A stretch of 64,000 nucleotides of DNA from Manis javanica (taxonomy: Eukaryota; Chordata; Mammalia; Pholidota; Manidae), in contig NC_133167.1 of the NCBI RefSeq assembly GCF_040802235.1, positions 39,740,001 to 39,804,000 of the forward strand. Direction: 5' to 3'. Made by a program: the position numbers and the translations under genes. How positions within the stretch are numbered: position 1 is the first letter of the stretch; every line of letters starts with the position of its first letter. The notes under the pieces were generated by a model. The model saw only the letters and a list, made by a program, of their open reading frames with translations, searched no databases and was not told the DNA's origin. This document shows, piece by piece, positions 55,366 through 64,000 of this stretch.

Positions 55366-57404
55366 GTTGTTACAATGAGGAATCCTGCTCATTTGTAGGG
55401 CAGGGCAGTCGTAGGGGCCCACAGGAGCGGGCAACTTTTCGTATTGTTGTCTCAAGAACAGGAGTTGGACGGTATTAACACGGTCTTTTACAGAATTAAT
55501 AAGTTTGTTTAGAATGCAGGGGCCAAAAGTTAAAATGAATATAAGTAAAATTAATGGGCCAACTAGGGTAGAAACTAGGGTGATAAACCAGGGAGACCTA
55601 TTAAGCCATGCTTCAAGCCAGTTTTGTTGTGCTTCTCTTTCTCTCTTTCTTTTGGTTAATCCTTCTCTTACTTTAGCCATGGATTTTTTTACTACTCCTG
55701 TATGATCAGCGTAAAAACAGCATTCTTCTCCTAGCGCAGCACATATTCCCCCTTGTTGGAGGAACAATAAATCAAGCCCTCTTCTATTTTAGAGTACGAC
55801 TTCGGATAGGGAGGTGAGAGATTTTTCTAAATGACTAATGGAGGTCTCTATTCTCTCTCTATATCTTCATCTATGGCTGCTCTTGGGGATGTCATACCTG
55901 CTTGCTGAGTGGCCAGAGAGGCTATGCCAGTTCCGGCCCCAGCTAGTCCTAAACTGAATAGAGTAGCAATGGTTACAGCAGTGATGGGCTCTCTCTTATC
56001 TCTTAGGCTCGTGTGTCTTTACTCCAATGTGAATATATGCTTTCTTGGAGTGGTAGAGGATGCGGGGTATCACAGTCACTAGGATACAGAACTCTTTAGA
56101 AGCATTAAGGACTGAGGATGAGAGGCACGGGGTGAGGCCAGTCATGGAACATATCCACCATCCATCACTTCCTGGGGTTAGCCACTTTATGTTATTCCAA
56201 CTAGGGGCGGCATTTATGGAAGTGCATAAACTTTGTTTATCCTGTGGCACTTTCCCCAGGCAGGTCCCTTTACCGCTTATATGCTGTAGAGTTAAGCCTA
56301 TTTTACGGTCTCCCCATGAACACTGAGAGGGATTCACACTAGTTAATACATTATAAGTGGCAGTTAGACCTATGGCTTCATAAAATGGAGGCTTTATATC
56401 ATAACACAGCCAGCAGGAGGCTGTGAGGTCAGGGATGGTAGCATTAAGGGTCTCATACATAGCGTGCATCAGTTTCCATAGGGGGTCCTCGGCAGCCTGC
56501 ACAGCAGGTGCCAGGGGGGTCACAGAGGTACCTCCTATGAGATGAGCCCAGCCATAAGGCCCAGCATGGCGAGCAAAGGAGAAGTGATTAGGTGATTAGA
56601 GGTGCTCACAACCACACCTCCCACCAGCACTGTATTGTGGATAAGAGTCTGGGGTTTTGTTACCTTTTTTGGGGTGTTCTTGTTATCTGGGCTTTTAGTA
56701 GGGGCGGGAGGAGGCCTGATTTGGACTTATTGGACTCATTACCAATACCTGATTTGGGCGGAGGGCGGGAGAAGCTAACACTAGATTTGGACCCACAGGA
56801 GCTGTGACTATCACCTTGGTTCTCAATTTGATCTGGAGAAGAGTTCCAAACATAGGTTTCTGATAGAGAAGTAGGCCCCAAGTTAACCCTGATAGCCATC
56901 GCTTGTCTCTTTTCCCTTCTTCTGTAAACTGGAGCTTTACTAGATTGCAGTTAGAATTGTACCGAGTTCGGGTGCATGGCTTAATAAATGAGAGAGTGCT
57001 GAGGAGCGGGGTTACTTGCCATTTTTGCTCTCCATCATTGGTGGTAACACAACTCCATTGTGCACAGTAAAGGGACTCAGCTCCTCCACACTGAAGCCCC
57101 TCTGGTCCTTCCCGAAACCCAAGACATGCATAAAACCCATTTCGACTTACAGAGATCCGGCGCTGCGCACTTTACGCCAGCTTCCCCCTTTCATTCCTTC
57201 AATGTCTGCTACCTTGTCTACGTTCAAGTACAAGTCAGGGAACCAGGTGTTTAGTGGGGCCGTGCTGGAGGTTTCATTGAGGGTTTTACCAGTTTTTCCA
57301 TCCATCGGGATCCATGTCTGCTTATAAGGTCGATGAGGGTTGGTCTCTGCATGGTTTTCTTTCCAGTTGTTGAGTGGGGTCAGGACTAGTAGCCACTTCA
57401 TCAT
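55354..57404 (-). pseudogene. Proviral env, disrupted
   Basis: Envelope gene overlapping the end of pol. The N-terminal surface part is open at 57147-57404; 55996-56523 holds a second surface segment with the CWLC motif at 56404-56415. The transmembrane part (55348-55767) has the CX6CC motif near 55717-55743, a hydrophobic membrane anchor and a cytoplasmic tail running into the LTR. Frame changes separate the first and second segments. A TAA at 55789-55791 lies immediately before NRRGLDLLF in the region that often holds the immunosuppressive motif. Not able to make a full envelope protein. Confidence 0.88.
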
Positions 57405-57419
57405 CAGGCTGGGCGGGAG

Positions 57420-58659
57420 GTTCGGGGTGTTCTCGAGGTCTCGAGATCTGTAGTTTCAGGGGGTTATCATGGTGCCACCGCACGGTCCACTCTCTGGCTT
57501 GTCTTTGCTCTGGCTGGGTGGCTCAGCGCACGTGGGAGTGGTGGACCCAAGGTCCAACGCCATCAACCTTTAAGGCAGTTGGGGTAACCAGAACAACTAC
57601 GTAAGGACCTTTCCATCTTTTTTCTAAGGTTTGGGTCCTGTGCCTCTTTACCCATACCCAATCCCCTGGGGCGATGCCATGTTCTGGGTTCGGTGTGTCT
57701 CTTGTCTCATACAAAGAGCGCACCAAGGGCCAAATCTCATGTTAGACTTTCTGCAGGGCCTTCAAACTGGCTAGATAATTTGGGGTTACATTAGGGTCTT
57801 GGTCCGGCAAGGCACGGACAATAATGGGGGGTGGTCTCCCATATAGAATTTCGAAGAGAGTCAATCTGTGCACATAAGAGGAGTTCCGAACCCAGAAGAT
57901 AGCACAGGGTAGGAGGGTCACCCAGTCCCCACCAGTCTCAATGGCTAATTTAGATAAGGTCTCTTTCAGGGCCCAATTCATTCTTTCTACTTGCCCTGAG
58001 CTCTGGGGATTATATTCACAATGTAAATTCCAATTAGTCCCCACCGCTTGGGCCAGTCCTTTTAGGATTTTACTGATGAAAGCCGGACCATTATCAGACC
58101 CTAAAACCTCAGGGACCCCATATTGGGGTATGATTTCTTCTAGTAATGCCTTAGCAACAACCTGGGCAGTCTCTCGTTTCATGGGGAAGGCTTCTACCCA
58201 GCCTGACAAAATATCAACAAATACTAGCAAGTACTTATACCCATACTTCCCAGGCTTTACTTCAGTAAAATCTACCTCCCAGCTCCGTCCCGGCCCCCTC
58301 CCCCATACCCTTGTTCCTGTGTGTAGGGGTCCCTTCCTACTGGGTCTCATAGCCTGGCACCCAACACATCGGTCCACGATTTCCTGGATCTGGACGGCTT
58401 GTTGTGGGAGCTTAAGGCGGGTGGACTCGAGAACTGTCAGCAACTTTCTCTTTCCTAAATGGGTGGCTTGGTGCAGGTTGGAAAGGAGGAACAGTCCTAG
58501 TTTTGCTGGCAGTATTAGTCTTCCTTCTGGGTCTCGATGCCACCCATGTTGATCAAGCTCTGGGCAGTGGTGGTTTTGGATCCACTGGAGATCTTCTGGG
58601 GTGTAATCAGGTCGCGGGGACAGGTGCGGAAGCTCCAGTGCTGGCAGGGCGAGTGCCAA
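57420..58659 (-). pseudogene. Proviral integrase, disrupted
   Basis: Integrase with all three domains visible. The N-terminal zinc site is HQATH...CVGC; the catalytic core keeps the Asp (VDFTEV), Asp (GSDNGPAF) and Glu (GQVERMN) positions. The 305-codon ORF 57742-58659 ends at a TAA at 57742-57744; the same frame then continues as the C-terminal SH3-like domain (57523-57726, DWVWVKRHRTQ). One in-frame stop therefore splits the core from the tail. The end overlaps the start of env. Confidence 0.9.
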
Positions 58660-58699
58660 AGCTGGTGAAGCTATTGCCGCCTTTTTTGCGGCCTCATCT

Positions 58700-60837
58700 A
58701 CTCACCAGTTTCCCTCAGCTTCCGAGGTTCGGGCAGACTGGTGTCCAGGGATGTGAACCACTGCAACTGCCCAGGGCTTTTGCACAGCTGCTAGCAACCT
58801 CTGTACCTCTGGGAGATTGTGTAGTTCTTTCCTTCTGCTGTAACAAAGCCCCTCTCCCGGTAGATGGCTTCATGCACATGGACAGTGCCGAAAGCATAGC
58901 GGCTATCGGTGTAGACAGCCACCCATCTCTCTTCAGCTCATTCTAGCACCTCTGCCTGCGCAATCAGTTCAACTTTTTGGGCTGAGGTCCCCGGGGGAAG
59001 CGAGGCACTCCAGATGACATTCCCATCTTGGTCCACTACTGCCACACCTGCCCTTCGCATCCCGTCCATGATGAAGCTGCTTCTGCCAGTGTACCATACC
59101 AACTCACTGTTGTGAAGGGCCATGTCCTGGAGGTCAGGGCGCACCTGAGTGATCTCTGCCAGGATTTCTTGGCATTCATGCAGGGGGACCTCTAGATCTG
59201 GGGTCAGCAGAAGGGTGGCTGGATTTAGAACAGCAGGTTTGGCATAGATGATCTGGGGTGCATCCAACAGGAGTCCCTGGTAATGGGTCAGGCGGGTATT
59301 AGTCATCCACTTACCAGGGGGGTGCTTCAGGACTCCCTCGATTGCATGAGGAGTTACCACCTTTAGATGCTGCCCAAAGGTGAGTTTGTCTGCGTCTTTT
59401 ACCATTAGGGCCACTGCGGCGATGATCCTTAGACATGGGGGCCATCCTCCTGCAACTGGATCAAGTTTTTTGGATAAATAGGCAACCGGACGCTTCCATG
59501 GCCCCAGGTGCTGCATTAGCACTCCTTTTGCTATCCCCTTCCTCTCATCGACAAAGAGGGTGAAGGATTTTAGGGGGTCTGGTAACGCCAGGGCTGGTGC
59601 CTTTAAGAGGGCAGCCTTGAGTTCGTCAAAGGCCTTTTGTTGATTTGGCCCCCAGGCCCAGGGGGCCTTATCTTTGATTGCTTCATACAGGGGCCCTGCT
59701 TTCTCAGCATACCCCAAAACCCATAGTCGGCAGTAGCCTGCCGTTCCTAGAAACTCGCAGACCTCTCGGACTGAGGTCGGGACTGGAAGCCTAAGAATAG
59801 TCTCTTTCATGGCCTTTATTAGCCATCTGGTTCCTTCGCTTAATTCATATCCTAGGTAAGTGACTGTCTGCCTGCATATTTGAGCCTTCTTTGCACTGGC
59901 TCGATAGCCCAATTGTCCTAGTTCCTGGAGGAGGTCTCCAGTGGCCTGTCGGCATTTAGCCTCGGTGGGGGCTGCCAGAAGCAAGTCATCTACGTATTGC
60001 AGGAGTGTAACTGAATCATGGCTCTGGCGAAACGAGTCCAGGTCCTGATTTAAGGCTTCATTAAACAGGGTTGGAGAGTTTTTGAAGCCTTGTGGCAGTC
60101 TAGTCCAAGTCAACTGTCCATGAGTTCCCGTGTTGTCATCATGCCATTCAAAGGCAAAAATGTTTTGGCTGCTGGGTGCCAGGGCTATGCTAAAAAAAAC
60201 ATCCTTTAGGTCTAGGGTGGTGTACCAAACATGTGAAGGGGGCAAGTGACTTAGTAAGGTGTAAGGGTTGGGGACTGTGGGGTGGATGTCCTCGGTTCTC
60301 TTATTTACTTCCCTCAAGTCCTGGACTGGCCTGTAATCTTTTCCCCCTGGTTTCTTAACGGGAAGAAGTGGGGTGTTTCAGGCGGAGTGGCAGGGTTTCA
60401 GTATCCCAGCTTCTAAGAGGCAGTTAATGTGTGGGGCAATCCCCTTTCGCGCCTCAGTGGACATGGAGTATTGTCGGACCCAAATAGGCTGGGCCGAGGC
60501 TTTGACTTTCGACCACTGCTGGTGCTCGGTGGGCTGCCAGACCCACACCCGCTATTTCTGCCCATGCCTGACGGTACATTCTAAGCCAGTAATCCAACTC
60601 ATGGGGCCACTCTGTAGGGGGAGAGGTGCCATGCATGGCAAACAGGCGACGCTCATCCGCGAGGGACAGGGTCAGGACATGAAGGGGCTGTCCTTGGCCG
60701 TCCATCACTTTGATGCTGTCCGGCTCAAAGTGGATACAGGCCCGGACCTTGGTTAGGAGATCACGCCCTAACAAGGGGGCCAGGCATTTAGGGATAACCG
60801 GGAAGGAGTGGGTCATTTGATTGTGGCCCAAGTCCAC
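58700..60837 (-). pseudogene. Proviral reverse transcriptase and RNase H
   Basis: RT with RNase H. One open stretch, 58938-60317, gives 459 codons with the polymerase core, including YVDD at 59985-59996, the connection region and the first part of RNase H. A TGA near 60374-60382 separates it from the RT N-terminus, and a TGA at 58938-58940 cuts RNase H; a DSRYAF motif is still readable beyond it near 58895-58920. A frameshift separates it from integrase. Surprisingly long ORF for an old element, but broken. Confidence 0.9.
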
Positions 60838-60999
60838 CTGGCGCTTACTGGTCCATCAATAAACTTTGGACCCAGTTGCCCCTTGCACCAGGCTGGTTTT
60901 CTGAGACAGGATCTCTGTAGGCTTGTTTAAAACTGAGTACTGGGCTCCTGTGTCTACCATGAATCCCATTGGTTTCCCCTCTACATACACAGTTACCCA
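60770..60999 (-). pseudogene. Proviral protease remnant
   Basis: Aspartic protease between gag and RT. The active-site motif DTGA is at 60943-60954. The segment GRDLLTK near the C-terminal end is in a different frame, so at least one frameshift divides it. Dimeric in retroviruses; inactive here. Confidence 0.75.
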
Positions 61000-62709
61000 A
61001 GACTTGGGGAGGGGACCCGAGTCCCATCTCCCCTAGTCACTGTCCATTCCTGCCAGCAAAACCTGAGCGTCTTGTCTGGTCTGGCCTGGCACTTGGGGCA
61101 TTCCCTCTTCCAATGTCCATATTCTTTGCAGAATGCACATTGTCCCCTATCTAGCCTGCGCTGCGGTTTCCAAGGTCGGGCCGGTCCGGTTGGACCTGGT
61201 CTTCCCCAGGCTGTGCCTTGTACCCCTGCCAGCAGGATTCCTGCCATCTCCTTATGCTGCCTTCTGCTTTCCCTACCCAGGTGCTCTCTTCTATCCTAAT
61301 TCTTTCCTTCTACTCCTGATTTTCTTTTCTGATCCTATCCTCTCTTTCTTCCGGGGCCTCTCAAGTGTTGAAAACCCTCTCTGCCACTTCTATCAGATCT
61401 CGAATGGTCATTTCCCCCAATCCTTCTTGCTTATATAATTTTTTCCTAATATCTGGGGCAGCTTGGTTTATAAAGGACATAATTATAGCTGACTGATTCT
61501 CCTCTGCCAGGGGGTCTAGAGGGGTGTACTGTCTATAAGCATCATAGAGGCATTCTAAAAATATGGCTGGGCTTTCACTTTTCCCTGGCATTACAGCTGT
61601 TACCTTAGCCAAATTGGTGGGGCAGCGTGCCGCCGCTCAGAGACCTGCCATAAGAGTCTGGCGGTAGACTCGGAGACGCTCCCTACCTTCTGCGTTCCCA
61701 AAGTCCCAATCCGGTCTATTCAGGGGGAAGCGCTCGTCCATCAGGTCCGGCAAGGTTGTCGGCTGTCCATTGTCGCCGGGGACATTCTTTCTGGTCTCCG
61801 TGAGGATTCGCTCACGTTCTTCAGTAGTGAACAAGGTCTTAAGGAGCTGCTGACAATCGTCCCAGGTGGGGTTATGTGTATGCATGACAGACTCAAGTCC
61901 GTTAGACCCCTTGGATCTTCAGAAAAAGGGGGGTTATGAGCCTTCCAGTTATACAGATCACTACTTGAAAAGGGCCAATACTGGTAAGATCGTTCCCCAC
62001 CTGGGCCAGTACCTCCCAGGGCCCGTACGGGGAGAACGGGGGCCCTGGCTGAGGTGGAGGAGGACGGTTCCTCTTCTGAGGTCTCTTCCCTGTGCCTGCG
62101 GGGCCTTAATCCCCGCACTGGTCCCTGGGTTGGGGCTGGGAGGGCTGACGGGAAGGTGGGCGAGTGAGGGGGCTAGGGAGGGGTGGCCGCCTCAGGTTGG
62201 AGCGGCGCCACAGGCATGTATGGAGGGGGTCTTCTTCAAGATCTAGGTCTATCAGGGAGGGGTACAGGTCTGACCCTGCCTGTAAGATGGGTTTCTTGGA
62301 TGGGTCCCCCGGGAGTTTCGAACGGGCCGTAAGAGTGGGTGCAGTCAGGTGGTTGGGAGCCTGAGAGATGGCCAGTACTCGAGGGGGGTTCCTCCGGCTT
62401 CTCGGAGACAAATGGCTTTAGCCAGGAGGGAGGACTTTCCACCAAAGCCTGCCACAACAAAATATAGGGGTATTGGTCTGGGTGGCCCTGTAATTCGGGC
62501 CGGCTGATAACACCTCAGACTCTCTTAATAATGTCCAGGGAAAAGGTCCCCTGGGGTGGCCAGCCCACCTTCAAAGTAGGCCATTCTTTAGAGCAGAGGG
62601 TATCAAACTTACCTTTCTTTATTTCCATGCCATAATTGTGAGCCTTGGTGCGGATCTCAGGGAAGTGGCTCAGGAGCAGGGTTTTAGGTGTTACTTGAGC
62701 CTGTCACAT
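61000..62709 (-). pseudogene. Proviral gag, disrupted
   Basis: Structural polyprotein of matrix, capsid and nucleocapsid. The likely initiator ATG (62707-62709) is followed at once by TGA, in the place where a myristoylated Gly is normal. Matrix-like text follows in pieces to about 62.2 kb with a further stop. A Pro-rich linker and capsid segments occupy 61637-61885 and 61361-61612, in one frame but separated by a stop. The nucleocapsid zinc knuckle CAFCKEYGHWKREC lies near 61095-61140 in another frame. Identity is clear from order and the knuckle; the gene is dead. Confidence 0.85.
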
Positions 62710-63137
62710 TATTATTACAAAAAGAAGCCAGAAAAAGACAAGGGACACAAAGCCAGCAAACATACAAATTCAAACCGAGTTTTCTAACACCCACCGGCCG
62801 GTCAGCCACACCACATCCACAGGCGCCGTCTCAATCACACAACCCTCAGGATCCTTACCTAGCTGTCCAAACGGCGTCCACTAAGGACGTCGTTCAGGCA
62901 CCGCCTCGTCGGGGACGTCTCCCGCGACTTCCAGTAGTGGAGCCTCCAGGGTCGTTACCCGCTCCTTCCTTTCCGTGAGATTTCTCAATTGAGACAGGGC
63001 AGAGGCCTGTTTCAGACTCTCCGGTCGAGAACCTGTTTCAGTCCTCCCCTCTTGGAGGTGGCCAAACCTCCTGCCACGGCTTCTGAGTACACCTCGGTAT
63101 CGGGGGATCGTCTGTCTCCCTGAGGAGGGATCTAGCA

Positions 63138-63155
63138 ATTCTGTACGAGCCCTCA
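63138..63155 (-). promoter_or_regulatory. Primer binding site, proline tRNA type
   Basis: Three bases inside the 5' LTR, the minus strand reads TGAGGGCTCGTACAGAAT. It shares the GGGCTCGT core and about 14 of 18 positions with the tRNA-Pro primer site of gammaretroviruses. Decayed but recognisable. Confidence 0.75.
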
Positions 63156-63158
63156 AAA

Positions 63159-63654
63159 TGTTAGGGTCCGGAGTCGACCACCTCTCAAATAGACAGAAGA
63201 CACTCACGATAATGCAAGTCACGCAGCGAGGTTTATTTCCAGCTAGTTGGGGTCCAAGTGTCTGCCCGGTGCAGCGGGTTTCAACAAGGACCCAGAGCAC
63301 TCAAAGCCAGGGGTTTATATGGCATTTTCAAAAAGCATTTACTCATAGTAATTTTCCATAATTTCTGGCTTGTGCCACATCCTGGGGGTTAAGCAAAAGC
63401 AAGATAAGACCACTCCTCAAATGTTAGGGAGCTTCAGCAAGATAAGCTGACCAGAGTGGCAACCGCCCACAACTCGGTATGCATGATTAGCTGACCAAGG
63501 GTCGCAGCCGCCCACAACCCGGTGTATATGATAACCTAGTTCTTCAACACCCGTTTATCAAGCCTTAACCAGTTCCTCCTTTCCTGAGTCACCTACTCAG
63601 AAAATGGCTTTTCGGCCTTGAAGATGGCCATTCTCATGGTAATTCATTCTTACA
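63159..63654 (-). repeat. 5' LTR of the provirus
   Basis: 496 bp, starting TGTAAGAATG and ending CCCTAACA on the minus strand. Carries a TATA-like CATATAAA (63314-63321), AATAAA (63232-63237) and a tandem pair of about 44-bp units in U3 (63445-63488 and 63489-63533). Confidence 0.95.
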
Positions 63655-63658
63655 TAAG
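63655..63658. repeat. Target-site duplication, right copy (TAAG)
   Basis: Partner of 54850-54853. Confidence 0.85.
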
Positions 63659-64000
63659 GTTTCCAAGAATGGCCAGAGTTGTTCTTTCGGTCTTCTAATC
63701 CCCCTTTGACCGGCAAGGCAGTTGCAATCAAGTCATCTCAGTGTCGTTTGTAAATCAACACACAAAAGAAACCAATTTCTGATATACAATTCTCTGCCCA
63801 GACTGGGACTGTTCCGATGAGAGCTTTTCCATCAGAGAGGGACAACTGAGTGGAGATAGAGGAATAAGGAGACTGCCTTCTGATAGATACCAAATCACCC
63901 GTTTCCTCAAGTCACTTAACATCCATCATGCATCTGCCTTCTGAGAGGCACATGCAAAGCAGCAGAAGATACAGTCCACGCTCTCGTGTGTGCTAAATGA
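63659..64000. other. Intron of the CCDC150-like unit, right of the provirus
   Basis: Continues the sequence interrupted at 54849. No exon is seen before the window ends. Confidence 0.5.

Noticed and set aside
57941-58946. Plus-strand ORFs of 147-203 codons inside the provirus
   Set aside because: Reverse-strand shadows of integrase and RNase H.

Overview
The window is nuclear DNA from a placental mammal. It shows spliced protein genes with long introns, a CpG-rich promoter, MIR and L2 remnants, MaLR (MLT1-type) LTRs, and L1 3' ends of a form common in laurasiatherians. I see no Alu, no rodent B1/B2 and no clear carnivore tRNA-SINE, so I do not name a species. Gene order matches the human chromosome 2q33 block GTF3C3 - C2orf66 - PGAP1, all on the minus strand.

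Layout. 1-12778: the 5' half of GTF3C3 (TFIIIC subunit, TPR protein), eight coding exons from a CpG-rich promoter near 12.5-13.0 kb; the rest lies beyond the left edge. 13-19 kb: intergenic, with old LTR and L2-type debris. 19053-20645: complete two-exon C2orf66 (small predicted secreted protein). 21-38 kb: intergenic, rich in decayed L2, L1, MIR, MaLR and LTR copies, and holding an inverted repeat about 190 bp per arm. About 38.2-45.8 kb: the terminal exon of PGAP1, with a 140-bp coding part and a long AT-rich 3' UTR. 46.7-54.8 kb, plus strand: an unrecognised open exon-like segment followed by five consecutive exons that closely resemble CCDC150. 54854-63654: a nearly complete class I (gammaretrovirus-like) provirus in minus orientation, inside an intron of the CCDC150-like unit, with both LTRs, a 4-bp target duplication, a proline-type primer site, a polypurine tract and broken gag, pro, pol and env.

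The most interesting point is the join at about 45.9-50.5 kb. In the human arrangement as I remember it, CCDC150 lies on the other side of GTF3C3, and the exon preceding PGAP1's last exon lies further right. Here CCDC150-like exons follow directly after PGAP1's last exon. The simplest reading is a local tandem segmental duplication whose breakpoint joins PGAP1's last intron to a CCDC150 intron, leaving an orphan PGAP1 last exon and an orphan CCDC150 3' half. Two apparent lesions fit a redundant copy: an in-frame stop in the PGAP1 exon, and a one-base deficit in GTF3C3 exon 8. The five CCDC150-like exons nevertheless keep frame and splice phase, and the upstream open segment ends at a consensus donor in a compatible phase, so a new chimeric transcript is possible. 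All comparisons with human genes are from memory and need alignment.
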